Source: Selenomonas dianae (GTDB taxonomy: Bacteria > Bacillota > Negativicutes > Selenomonadales > Selenomonadaceae). Taken from it: DNA of 64,000 nucleotides. The DNA lies in assembly GCF_030644225.1 (NCBI RefSeq), contig NZ_CP128650.1, forward strand, positions 1,788,001-1,852,000, in the 5' to 3' direction. The translations under genes and the position numbers were made by a program. Of this stretch, positions 17,490-25,553 are shown in pieces (the first letter of the stretch is position 1; every line of letters starts with the position of its first letter). Under the pieces are notes generated by a model. The model worked only from the letters and a program-made list of their open reading frames with translations, was not told the origin of the DNA and made no database searches.

Positions 17490-20010
17490 TTTGTTCACCC
17501 ATCAACAGTGCTTTGAACGCATCCAGTCCATGACGGTCGTATGTGCTCCCCTCCAACAGATCGACCATCTGCGCGAGAGCCGTCTCCGTCTCCCGTATCT
17601 CCTCCTCGATGGCGGAGAATGTGACCGCATACTTATTTTGCAGTACCTCGATACGGTGTACTGCTTCCTTGATGACCGTCGCGGGGAGGCTCTGCAAGTC
17701 CTCCACCAGTGGAACAATCCATTTCTTTTCAAGCAGATCACGCGCCGTATCATCGGAAAGTTGCTCGATGCACGCCTTTGTCTTTGCCGTGAGTGCCGCT
17801 TCCGCTTCTCTGATCTCCTTTTTGAGTTTCTTTTCCCGCTTCATGACCGCACTCACGTTGTCCACGATCCGGCACAATGCGCCAAACGCAAGACGGTTGT
17901 CCTTGTGCAGTTCTTTTTCCTTGCGCGTGACCTCCTTCGAAAGGAACGCATCTCCCTCCTCGCTCAGGATCTCCGCGCATTCCTCACGCTCATCCGCACT
18001 CATATTTTCGAGGATGTCCGCATACGCATTCGGGATCTCCGCCAACTCCTCCCGCATCGCCTGCAGGGCATCCACCTCTGTGCGGAGCAGTGTTCTCTGC
18101 ACGAGCGCAAAAGGGATGATACGGCCGTCCTGCTCCTCCATATCCACCTCCCGCACAACAGAAAAGCCCTCCGTCTGTATCATCTCAAGATCAACGGCGA
18201 TATGCTCCCACGCCTCGTCGAGCATCTGATAGGCGGCATACGGGTCGATGAGAGGCGCATCAGCAAGGCACGCGAAAAGCGCATCCCCCAGCTGTGCCTC
18301 CGCACGTGCGATGTCAACCTGCGCCATCCCATCCATCAGCACACTGCGCAGAACGCCGGGATAGGAGGACAGTGCCGCATGGATGCTCTGCGCGAATGCA
18401 CGTACATCCGCATGACACTCGATGGCATCCCGCACATGATCTACGGCAAGCCGCACATAGGGCGCATCCGCATCATGAAAGAGCGCGGATTTTAGTGTCG
18501 GCAGTGTCCGCCAATATGGCTCCATTGCCGAGAGTTCCGTCCGGGGAATCCCGCCGAACATACACGCATACACATCCCACTGTTCGGCGGGTTCGGCAGA
18601 GTTCACATAGCGCGGGATGTTGAGGTTGTACTCGTTCGCGCGAATCTCATCACGCGAAACAACGCGTGCAAAGCGTGCCACATCCGCACGACGGGCGATC
18701 ACGTCCACAATGCGCTTGATGTCCGAGGCGCGGAGCCTGTTGTTCTTCCCTTCCTTGACGAATCCCTTGGCGGCGTCGATGATGAGAACATCGGTATGCG
18801 GGCGCTGCTGACGCAGCACCATGATGATGGTCGGGATCCCCGTACCGAAGAAGATGTTCGGCGGCAGTCCGATGATGGCATCAATGTGGTTTTCCTCGAT
18901 GAGATTCTTCCGTATCGTCCCCTCCTCACCACCGCGAAAGAGAACGCCATGCGGCAGGACAATCGTCATGATGCCGTCGGGTCTCAGATGGTACAGATCG
19001 TGCAGGAGAAACGCATAGTCCGCCTTGCCACGCGGCGCAAGTCCGAAGCGCACATAACGCGGGTCATGCTCCTTGTCGGACGGATCCCATGCCTTTGAGT
19101 AGGGCGGATTGGAAACGACGGCATCGACGTAGAGCGGCTCATACGGCTTCGCAGGGTCGTTGGGCCAATCCTCCTCAAGCGTATCCGCATTGCGCACCTC
19201 GATGTTGGCGGGGCTGATGCCGCGCATGACGAGATTCATACGGGTAAGATCATATGTGCTTTTCTCAAGTTCCTGCGCATAGTATTTAATGGCGTTGGGG
19301 GACATATATTTCGATGCACTCCTGCCAATGTTGATGAGGAGCGAGCCGGAACCGCTCGTCGGATCATAGATTTGGATTGTATTTCGCTCTTGCAGGTGCC
19401 GTGCGATGATCTCGGACATGAGCAGAGAGACCTCATGCGGTGTGTAGAACTCCCCCGCCTTTTTTCCGGCATTGGACGCAAACATACCGATAAGGTACTC
19501 ATAGATAAAGCCGAGTACGTCGTAGCCCTGCCTCCCGTCCGTCGGGATGTCCTTGATGAGTGCGAGGAGGCTGCGGATTGCCTTGGTCTGCGCACCGGAA
19601 CTGTTGCCGAAGTTCGACAGACCGCTCTGCAGTGTATCAAAGATCTTCTCAAAGACCTTGGTATGTGTCGGCGAGATGAGGCGGTTAAATGCGGCGAGTG
19701 CATCACTGACATTGGACACATCGAAATCATTGCGCATCGCAAGCCATGTGGCATAGAGATGTTCATGCGCGATGAAATAGCCGATGTTGTTCTGCACAAA
19801 CTGAACCAAAGAAGTATCTGCCTCATTTACCTCATCCGCGATCATGGCATCATCGTAGCCGTTCGCCTTTAGGAAGCTGATCTCATAATCGGAGAGATAT
19901 TTGTAAAAAATAAAGGCAAGGATATAGTCTTTATAGGTGTTTGCGGCAATCGTACCGCGCATCTGGTTCGCCGATGCCCATATATACTGTGCAAGCTTTT
20001 GTTTGTTCAT
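17482..20010 (-). CDS. hsdM: Type I restriction-modification DNA methyltransferase, M subunit (HsdM)
   Basis: The N6-adenine methyltransferase of the type I system. It has 842 residues, longer than the roughly 500-530 typical of HsdM. The N-terminal helical domain (1-160) is followed by the catalytic core with EFYTPHEVS, SAM motif I YDPTSGSGSLLI and the catalytic NPPYSKAW (about 280-288). The extra C-terminal 300 residues are Glu/Lys/Ala-rich and probably coiled-coil (for example REKKLKKEIREAEAALTAK). The gene is first in hsdM-hsdS-hsdR and overlaps hsdS. A -10-like TATAAT lies on the minus strand at 20058-20063. Inversion across the hsdS repeats would carry hsdM with it. Confidence 0.95.
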   Translation of the reverse strand: MNKQKLAQYIWASANQMRGTIAANTYKDYILAFIFYKYLSDYEISFLKANGYDDAMIADEVNEADTSLVQFVQNNIGYFIAHEHLYATWLAMRNDFDVSNVSDALAAFNRLISPTHTKVFEKIFDTLQSGLSNFGNSSGAQTKAIRSLLALIKDIPTDGRQGYDVLGFIYEYLIGMFASNAGKKAGEFYTPHEVSLLMSEIIARHLQERNTIQIYDPTSGSGSLLINIGRSASKYMSPNAIKYYAQELEKSTYDLTRMNLVMRGISPANIEVRNADTLEEDWPNDPAKPYEPLYVDAVVSNPPYSKAWDPSDKEHDPRYVRFGLAPRGKADYAFLLHDLYHLRPDGIMTIVLPHGVLFRGGEEGTIRKNLIEENHIDAIIGLPPNIFFGTGIPTIIMVLRQQRPHTDVLIIDAAKGFVKEGKNNRLRASDIKRIVDVIARRADVARFARVVSRDEIRANEYNLNIPRYVNSAEPAEQWDVYACMFGGIPRTELSAMEPYWRTLPTLKSALFHDADAPYVRLAVDHVRDAIECHADVRAFAQSIHAALSSYPGVLRSVLMDGMAQVDIARAEAQLGDALFACLADAPLIDPYAAYQMLDEAWEHIAVDLEMIQTEGFSVVREVDMEEQDGRIIPFALVQRTLLRTEVDALQAMREELAEIPNAYADILENMSADEREECAEILSEEGDAFLSKEVTRKEKELHKDNRLAFGALCRIVDNVSAVMKREKKLKKEIREAEAALTAKTKACIEQLSDDTARDLLEKKWIVPLVEDLQSLPATVIKEAVHRIEVLQNKYAVTFSAIEEEIRETETALAQMVDLLEGSTYDRHGLDAFKALLMGEQNG

Positions 20011-20135
20011 CGCACTTCCCTGTTCTTTTCCACCATAAAAACGGCATTCATACGATAATTATATCATAAATATCCATAAAATACGTATACCGCGTTCCCT
20101 TATCGAAAATTTTTCTGCGAAAATAGACTTCGTAC

Positions 20136-20640
20136 CGCTTGGGAACAGCGTGAGTTCTCGGATATAACCTATTCAGCGGGAGAAAAGAATCGGGAGAATC
20201 TTCCATATGAGAGTTATTCGATAACGAATGAAAATGGGTTCATGCCGCAAGACGAGAAATTCGAGAACGGTGGAACGATGCGGGATGCAGATAAACGGAT
20301 GTATATTATTGTGTCGCCGCAATCCTTTGCCTACAACCCTGCCCGAATCAACGTCGGTTCGATTGGATACCAGAACACCGCGAAAAATGTGATAGTCAGC
20401 TCCCTCTATGAAGTATTCAAAACGACTGACGAGGTGGATGATCGCTTTCTTTGGCATTGGTTTAAGTCATATGATTTTCGAAAGATGATTCTTCGTCTAC
20501 AGGAAGGCGGAGTGCGCCTATATTTTTACTATGATAAGTTGTGTATGGGGGCAATCTCTTTGCCAACGTTGGCAGAACAACGAAAAATAGGCGCTTATTT
20601 GGATCACCTCGACCATCTTATCACCCTTCATCAGCGTAAG
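20136..20640 (+). pseudogene. Silent hsdS target-recognition cassette (inverted, promoterless)
   Basis: The plus strand encodes a lone HsdS target-recognition domain. It enters with AWEQREFSDI, continues through a variable region unlike either domain of the expressed gene (for example SYSITNENGFMPQDEKFENG and KNVIVSSLYEVFKT), and leaves through the conserved LDHLITLHQRK. It has no complete hsdS start region and no C-terminus. It is bounded by the 21-base and 36-base blocks repeated, inverted, in hsdS (20136-20156 and 20605-20640). It is best read as a donor of alternative specificity. The frame runs on into the recombinase gene without a stop. Confidence 0.85.
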
Positions 20641-20670
20641 TGTTTTCCCGACAGAAATGGAGGAGATTTT

Positions 20671-21597
20671 ATGTTTACAGCCGTTTCATCCGAGATGCAG
20701 TTCCATGTATATTATGCAAAATGGATTGCAGTCTACAAAAAGGGCGCGATCCGAAAGGTGACGATGGACAAGTACCTCATGACACACAAATGGCTCGTGA
20801 AGCTCATCCCCGCGCTGAAGGTCAGAGAGATGAACCGCATTGCCTATCAGCAGCTGCTCAACGACTATGCGGAGTTTCACGAGCGGCAGACGACGATGGA
20901 CTTCCACCACCAGCTCAAGGGTGCGATTCTCGATGCCGTGGACGAAGGGCTGATCGAACGTGACCCGACACGCAAGGCGATCATCAAGGGACGGCAGCCG
21001 ACCGCGAAAAAGATCAAATATCTCAACCAATTCGAACTGCATACGCTCCTCGGCTCGCTTACGCTAAAGGATCGTGTGAACTGGGACTATTTCATCCTTC
21101 TGGTCGCAAAGACGGGAATGCGCTTTTCCGAGGCGCTTGCTCTCACCCCCAATGATTTTGACTTTGCACATCAGACATTATCCATCAACAAGACATGGGA
21201 CTACAAGGGAAATAGCGGTTTTCAGCCGACGAAAAACCGCTCGTCTGTGCGTAAAATCCAGATCGACTGGCAGACGGTCATTCAGTTCTCCGAGCTGGTC
21301 AAGCACTGCCCCGCAGACGCCCCCATCTTCATCCGCACCAAGGTCTATAACTCTACGGTGAACGATGTCCTCAGCCGCCATTGCCGCGCGTGCCGCATCC
21401 CTGTGATCTCCATTCACGGGCTGCGCCACACGCACGCCTCACTTCTTCTCTTCACGGGTGTTTCCATCGCGAGTGTTGCACGGAGGTTGGGACACTCAAG
21501 TATGACGACGACACAAAAGACCTACCTGCACATTATTCAGGAGTTGGAGAACAAGGACATTGATCTCGTCATGCGGTCGCTCTCGGGGCTTACCTGA
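20671..21597 (+). CDS. Tyrosine recombinase (phage-integrase family) linked to hsdS
   Basis: A site-specific recombinase of 308 residues. The start at 20671 (MFTAVSSEMQFH) has a strong TGGAGGA ribosome-binding site 6 bases upstream; the longer in-frame reading from 20242 is the silent hsdS cassette, not part of this enzyme. The N-terminal core-binding domain spans about 1-115. The catalytic residues are present: Arg in TGMRFSEAL, HxxR in IHGLRHTHASLL, and the terminal His and Tyr in LGHSSMTTTQKTYLH. Similar recombinases beside type I systems invert or swap hsdS segments, so this is the likely shuffling enzyme here. Its exact crossover site is unknown. Confidence 0.92.
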   Translation: MFTAVSSEMQFHVYYAKWIAVYKKGAIRKVTMDKYLMTHKWLVKLIPALKVREMNRIAYQQLLNDYAEFHERQTTMDFHHQLKGAILDAVDEGLIERDPTRKAIIKGRQPTAKKIKYLNQFELHTLLGSLTLKDRVNWDYFILLVAKTGMRFSEALALTPNDFDFAHQTLSINKTWDYKGNSGFQPTKNRSSVRKIQIDWQTVIQFSELVKHCPADAPIFIRTKVYNSTVNDVLSRHCRACRIPVISIHGLRHTHASLLLFTGVSIASVARRLGHSSMTTTQKTYLHIIQELENKDIDLVMRSLSGLT

Positions 21598-21633
21598 CCG
21601 TCAACAATTTCACGCGGTCAAGCACCAAAACAT

Positions 21634-21662
21634 TTGACAGGAGCGATTTATTCTGCAATAAT
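21634..21662 (+). promoter_or_regulatory. Sigma-70 promoter of brnQ
   Basis: TTGACA at 21634-21639 and AATAAT at 21657-21662, spaced by 17 bases. A transcript starting near 21669 would have a leader of about 30 bases before the ATG at 21702. Confidence 0.75.
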
Positions 21663-21701
21663 GGGGGATATTATTTTTTTCCTTGTTATTCTATTGTATC
21701 T

Positions 21702-23060
21702 ATGTTTGGGGAGGGAACTGCCATAAACGCACTCAAAAAGAAAGACCTATTGACACTCGGCTTTATGATGTTTTCCATCTACTTCGGCGCGGGCAATCTT
21801 ATCTTCCCGCCTGCCCTCGGTCAGGCGGCGGGTGAGCACACGATGCTCGCCATGCTGGGCTTTATGACGACAGGCATCGGGCTGCCGCTGCTCGGCATCA
21901 CGGCAATTGCTCTTGCGGGCGGCGAGTATGTCCCGCTGCTGCGTGCAAAGACGTGGCCGCTCTTTGCGACGGCACTGCTCGTCATCCTCTACCTCATCAT
22001 CGGGCCGCTGTTTGCCATGCCGCGCACGGGTGCAGTTTCGTTCGAGATCGGTATCCGTCCCTTCCTCGGTGAGGAAAACCTTACGCTTGCGCAGTTCATC
22101 TATACGGCGATATTCTTCGGGACATCCTACTATCTCGCGCGGAACCCGAACAAGATCATCGACCGCGTGGGCAAGATGCTGACACCGGCGCTTCTGCTCG
22201 TGCTGTTCATCCTCTTTGTGCAGGCGTTTTTTGCGCCGCTCGGAACGGTGCTCCAACCGACGGGCAGCTACATCGACGCGCCATATGCACAGGGCTTTCA
22301 GGACGGCTACCAGACGATGGATCTGCTCGCCTCGATCGCCATCGGTGCGCTTGTGGCGAATGCGGTGCGCCTACGTGGGATCACGGACAGCCGTGCCATC
22401 GGTGCCGCGTGTCTCATCTCCGGGCTCATCACGGTGACGCTCATGGCGATGGTCTACGGATCGCTCGCCTACATCGGCGCAACGAGCGCATCCGTGCTCG
22501 GTCACTCGGAGAACGGCGGTCAGATTCTCTCGGGCGCAGTCGGCATCTTCTTCGGCTCTGCGGGCAATCTCCTGCTTGCCGTCATCATCGCGCTCGCGTG
22601 CCTGACAACGTGCTGCGGCATCACCTCAAGCGCGGCGATGTTCTTCAACAAGCTGCTGAAGGGGCGCATCTCGTATGAGCGGCTGCTTCTGTTTTCGATT
22701 CTCTTCAGCTTTGCCGCGTCGAATATCGGGCTGACGCAGATCATTGCGCTTGCCGTTCCGTTCCTTGTCGTGATCTATCCGCTCGTCATCGTGTTCGTCA
22801 TTCTCTCCCTATTCGACCGCTGGATCGGTTGGCGCAGGAGCATCTATCGGTGTGCAATGGCGCTGACGCTTGTCTTCTCGCTGCTCGACGGTCTGCACGC
22901 AGCAGGGCTCTCAAGCGCACCGCTCCACGCGCTGCTCGTAGAGTACATCCCGTTCTACGCGATTATGATGGGTTGGGTCTGCCCTGCCATCGTCGGCGCA
23001 CTCATCGGCTTCGGAGTTTCGCTGTTCCGGACGGCGCCCACGCCGGCGGAGGAGGCATAA
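21702..23060 (+). CDS. brnQ: Branched-chain amino acid:cation symporter, BrnQ/LIVCS family
   Basis: A membrane carrier for leucine, isoleucine and valine driven by Na+ or H+. It has 452 residues and about twelve hydrophobic segments. Family-typical stretches include LLTLGFMMFSIYFGAGNLIF near the N-terminus and LACLTTCCGITSSAAMFF. The ATG at 21702 has no upstream ribosome-binding site. A GGGGAGG stretch lies just inside the frame, so translation might begin at a rare codon (ATA) near 21723, which would match the usual BrnQ N-terminus better. The gene is single with its own promoter and terminator. codY lies about 1.1 kb downstream on the opposite strand, and CodY commonly controls such transporters. 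Confidence 0.93.
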   Translation: MFGEGTAINALKKKDLLTLGFMMFSIYFGAGNLIFPPALGQAAGEHTMLAMLGFMTTGIGLPLLGITAIALAGGEYVPLLRAKTWPLFATALLVILYLIIGPLFAMPRTGAVSFEIGIRPFLGEENLTLAQFIYTAIFFGTSYYLARNPNKIIDRVGKMLTPALLLVLFILFVQAFFAPLGTVLQPTGSYIDAPYAQGFQDGYQTMDLLASIAIGALVANAVRLRGITDSRAIGAACLISGLITVTLMAMVYGSLAYIGATSASVLGHSENGGQILSGAVGIFFGSAGNLLLAVIIALACLTTCCGITSSAAMFFNKLLKGRISYERLLLFSILFSFAASNIGLTQIIALAVPFLVVIYPLVIVFVILSLFDRWIGWRRSIYRCAMALTLVFSLLDGLHAAGLSSAPLHALLVEYIPFYAIMMGWVCPAIVGALIGFGVSLFRTAPTPAEEA

Positions 23061-23066
23061 AGAAAG

Positions 23067-23111
23067 AAAAAACGTCATCTGCATGAGCTCTTCGTGCAGA
23101 TGACGTTTTTT
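23067..23111. terminator. Bidirectional terminator between brnQ and the dedA-like gene
   Basis: A long perfect stem (AAAAAACGTCATCTGCA and its complement) with a short loop, A-rich on one side and T-rich on the other, lies between convergent genes. Confidence 0.93.
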
Positions 23112-23116
23112 GTGTT

Positions 23117-23728
23117 TCAGCGCAAATGACGCTGCTGCTTCTTCCTCCATTTGAGATAGAAATAGACGATGGCGATAGCAGAGCATACAACAAAGATGAG
23201 GCTCGCCTCATGCCCGTACGCCATGAGATCCGTCCAGTTCTCGCCGAGCATCAGTCCGGCGTAGAGGATCGCCGCCGTCCACGGGAGCGATCCCGCGATG
23301 GTGTAGGTGAAGAACCGCTTCGGATCAACCCGCGCAAATCCCGCCGGCAGCGAGATGAATGTGCGGATCACGGGCAGCATACGGCTGAAGAACACCGCCT
23401 TGAGGCCATAGCGGTCAAACCAATCCTGTGCCGTATCGACGTGGGATTTTTTGATGAAGAAGTATTTCCCATACTTGTCCACGAACGGACGCCCGCCGCG
23501 TGCACCGACCTCATAGGCAAAAACCGAGCCAAGAAGCCCGCCGATCATCCCTGCAAGCAGCGCACCCGAGAAGGTCATATGTCCCGCAGAAACGAGGTAG
23601 CCCGCAAACCCGAGGATCAGCTCGCTCGGAATCGGAATGCACGCATTTTCCGCCGCCATGAGCACGGCGACGGCAACATAGCCCCACGACGCGATAAACG
23701 AGAGAAACATCTGAGAGAAGTATTCCAC
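23117..23728 (-). CDS. DedA family membrane protein
   Basis: A 203-residue inner-membrane protein of the DedA/SNARE-associated family. DedA proteins are implicated in lipid (undecaprenyl phosphate or phospholipid) translocation and membrane energetics. Diagnostic stretches are ENACIPIPSELILGFAGYL near the N-terminus and the amphipathic FFSRMLPVIRTFISLPAG with the conserved Arg residues. The start is GTG at 23728, with AAAGGAG upstream. It is convergent with brnQ and followed upstream by a tRNA operon. The particular lipid substrate cannot be told from the sequence. Confidence 0.92.
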   Translation of the reverse strand: MEYFSQMFLSFIASWGYVAVAVLMAAENACIPIPSELILGFAGYLVSAGHMTFSGALLAGMIGGLLGSVFAYEVGARGGRPFVDKYGKYFFIKKSHVDTAQDWFDRYGLKAVFFSRMLPVIRTFISLPAGFARVDPKRFFTYTIAGSLPWTAAILYAGLMLGENWTDLMAYGHEASLIFVVCSAIAIVYFYLKWRKKQQRHLR

Positions 23729-23767
23729 GGCAAAATCTCCTTTGCGCCCCTATCCCATGAAACCCTA

Positions 23768-23803
23768 CAAAAAAATCCCCAGTGCACATCTGTACTGGAG
23801 ATT
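23768..23803 (-). terminator. Intrinsic terminator of the tRNA-Glu/Asp/Phe operon
   Basis: On the minus strand an imperfect stem (AATCTCCAGT with ACTGGGGATT) is followed by TTTTTTTG, starting 12 bases after the tRNA-Phe CCA. Confidence 0.85.
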
Positions 23804-23814
23804 TGACAACAACG

Positions 23815-23890
23815 TGGTGCCTCAGAGCGGAATCGAACCACTGACACGGGGATTTTCAGTCCCCTGCTCTACCAACTGAGCTACCGAGGC
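23815..23890 (-). tRNA. tRNA-Phe (GAA)
   Basis: A 76-nt cloverleaf including CCA. The anticodon stem GGGGA/TCCCC encloses CTGAAAA, so the anticodon is GAA. The T-loop is GTTCGATT. It is the last of three tRNAs. Confidence 0.97.
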
Positions 23891-23901
23891 AAAAGGAAAA
23901 A

Positions 23902-23978
23902 TGGCGACCCGAAGGGGACTTGAACCCCTGACCTCCGCCGTGACAGGGCGGCATTCTAACCAACTAAACTACCGGGCC
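23902..23978 (-). tRNA. tRNA-Asp (GTC)
   Basis: A 77-nt cloverleaf including CCA. The anticodon stem CCGCC/GGCGG encloses CTGTCAC, so the anticodon is GTC. The T-loop is GTTCAAGT. It is the middle gene of the operon. Confidence 0.97.
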
Positions 23979-23983
23979 GTATC

Positions 23984-24058
23984 TGGTGACGCGTACGGGA
24001 TTCGAACCCGTGAAGCCGCCGTGAAAGGGCGGTGTCTTAACCACTTGACCAACGCGCC
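23984..24058 (-). tRNA. tRNA-Glu (TTC)
   Basis: A 75-nt cloverleaf including CCA. The anticodon stem CCGCC/GGCGG encloses CTTTCAC, so the anticodon is TTC. It is the first tRNA after the promoter and leader hairpin. Confidence 0.97.
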
Positions 24059-24070
24059 AAACTCATGAAG

Positions 24071-24101
24071 GCGGCGGAGAGCCCTCAAGGGCATCCGCCG
24101 C
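24071..24101 (-). other. Stable leader hairpin before tRNA-Glu
   Basis: GCGGCGGA pairs with TCCGCCGC, and inside it GCCC pairs with GGGC around a TTGA loop. It lies between the promoter and tRNA-Glu and has no T-run, so it is more likely a processing or leader structure than a terminator. Confidence 0.6.
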
Positions 24102-24116
24102 ACACTCACGAAAGTG

Positions 24117-24145
24117 ATTATATGAGATTTTTGACCGCTTGTCAA
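24117..24145 (-). promoter_or_regulatory. Consensus sigma-70 promoter of the tRNA-Glu/Asp/Phe operon
   Basis: On the minus strand a perfect TTGACA (24140-24145) and a perfect TATAAT (24117-24122) are 17 bases apart, just below the codY stop. Confidence 0.93.
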
Positions 24146-24177
24146 CTACTTTTATTTATGTTATAGTATCGACGTTC

Positions 24178-25008
24178 TCAGAGGCTCACGCCGCTGCCGA
24201 GGTTCGCCCACTGGACATCAGCGGCATACTCCTCAAGTTCGGGCAGCTTCTCCATGAGGTAGGAGTTCGTGACACGCACGAATGTCCCCTTCATGCCGAG
24301 CGACTTCGACTCAATGACCCCCGCAGACTCGAATTTACGCAGCGCGTTGACAATGACCGAGCGCGTGATCTTCGCCTCGTCGGCGATGCGCGAGGCGATC
24401 AGTCGACCCTCGAACTTCCCCTGGCTCGCGAGCTCCTGTAGAATCGCGTGCGCCGCCTTGCGCTCGGAGTACGACAGTGTTTCCACAGCAATGCGTACCG
24501 CCTCGCGCTGACGCGCCTCAACCTCACTTTTCTGTGCAGCATCGCGCAGCATCTCCATACCGACCACGGTTGCACCGTACTCGCAGAGCAGAAGGTCAGG
24601 ATCTCCAAACTCTTTCTTTCCGCTTGCCACGACGAGTGTCCCCAGTCTGCGCCGTGGGCCGTAGATCGGTGTGACGACCATGTTCTGTCCGGAGAAAAGT
24701 TCCGCCATCTCTTTCTCATAGGAAACGCCGTCCGCATCCACGCGAATATTGGCGTGCGTTTCCTCCAAACGGTTGAGCCAGTCGACATACTTCCGTGGGA
24801 ACTGTCCCAACTCAATCACTTCGTTCACCATGAGGTCATCGTCATCATCGAACAGGGCATATCCGCAAATTTTTCCGCCCTCGTCGGTAATGTAGACGTT
24901 CGCCTCAAGGACATTGCTCAACACGCGTGAGATCCCATCGTACTCAACGCTTTCCGAGCGCTGAAGCAGACGATTGATCTGCCGTGTTTTTCCCAGCAAT
25001 GTAATCAT
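24178..25008 (-). CDS. codY: GTP- and branched-chain-amino-acid-sensing pleiotropic repressor CodY
   Basis: A global nutritional regulator of Firmicutes that binds DNA when GTP and branched-chain amino acids are plentiful. The start at 25008 (MITLLGKTRQINRLLQ) follows GGGGGA at good spacing and gives 276 residues, near the standard 259. The N-terminal GAF domain runs to about 160. The C-terminal winged helix-turn-helix includes GRLIASRIADEAKITRSVIV and NALRKFESAGVIESKSLG. It is monocistronic here, whereas in Bacillus it follows clpQY/hslUV. The nearby brnQ transporter would be a natural target, but no CodY box was verified. Confidence 0.95.
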   Translation of the reverse strand: MITLLGKTRQINRLLQRSESVEYDGISRVLSNVLEANVYITDEGGKICGYALFDDDDDLMVNEVIELGQFPRKYVDWLNRLEETHANIRVDADGVSYEKEMAELFSGQNMVVTPIYGPRRRLGTLVVASGKKEFGDPDLLLCEYGATVVGMEMLRDAAQKSEVEARQREAVRIAVETLSYSERKAAHAILQELASQGKFEGRLIASRIADEAKITRSVIVNALRKFESAGVIESKSLGMKGTFVRVTNSYLMEKLPELEEYAADVQWANLGSGVSL

Positions 25009-25212
25009 CTGAATCCCCCTCTTTCTCAAGCTGTCCGCACAGCCCGTCAAATAACCACACCCCGTATAAAGACATTTTTCCTTCTATAAACATAATACTA
25101 CATTTTTTCCAAATATCAAGAAAAACTTGAATGTTTTTCATCTTTTAATGATAAAATCCTGTTATCGTTCGATAGGCTCATACGATTTTATATAAAAAAT
25201 ATTTTTAGTGTC

Positions 25213-25241
25213 TTGCCTAATGGATGGAATCATAGTATAAT
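25213..25241 (+). promoter_or_regulatory. Sigma-70 promoter of rpmB
   Basis: TTGCCT at 25213-25218 and TATAAT at 25236-25241 with a 17-base spacer, about 53 bases before the rpmB start. Confidence 0.85.
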
Positions 25242-25293
25242 ATCACGGTATTGCGCGTGACTTGAGTGAAGTGCGCGTCGAGGAGGTGTAGCA

Positions 25294-25485
25294 ATGGCAA
25301 GTGTATGCGAGGTCTGCGGCAAAGGGGCGATGAGCGGCAACAATGTGAGCCACTCCCATGTAAAGACGAAGCGCAAGTGGAAGCCGAATATTCAGCGTGT
25401 CCGCGCCCTTGTGAAGGGTGAGGTCAAACACGTCAATGTGTGTACGCGCTGCCTGCGTTCCGGCAACGTCGAGCGTGCCGTGTAA
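25294..25485 (+). CDS. rpmB: 50S ribosomal protein L28
   Basis: A 63-residue large-subunit protein of the zinc-ribbon type, with CEVC near the N-terminus and CTRC near residue 52, plus the basic core SHSHVKTKRKWKPNIQ. The start follows a GAGGAGG ribosome-binding site. It is monocistronic, with its own promoter and terminator, away from the other ribosomal genes in this window. Confidence 0.97.
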   Translation: MASVCEVCGKGAMSGNNVSHSHVKTKRKWKPNIQRVRALVKGEVKHVNVCTRCLRSGNVERAV

Positions 25486-25500
25486 GCAAGTGCATAGAGG

Positions 25501-25529
25501 AAACCGTCCGTCTGTCGGGCGGTTTTTTC
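25501..25529 (+). terminator. Intrinsic terminator after rpmB
   Basis: AACCGTCCG pairs with CGGGCGGTT (one G-U pair) around a short loop and is followed by TTTTTT. Confidence 0.9.
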
Positions 25530-25553
25530 TATAATTGAGGAAGGGATGATTGG

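Noticed and set aside
20242-21597. A single 451-residue protein from 20242
   Set aside because: The first 143 residues are an HsdS recognition domain without its N-terminus, and the recombinase has its own strong ribosome-binding site at 20660. Two units are more likely.
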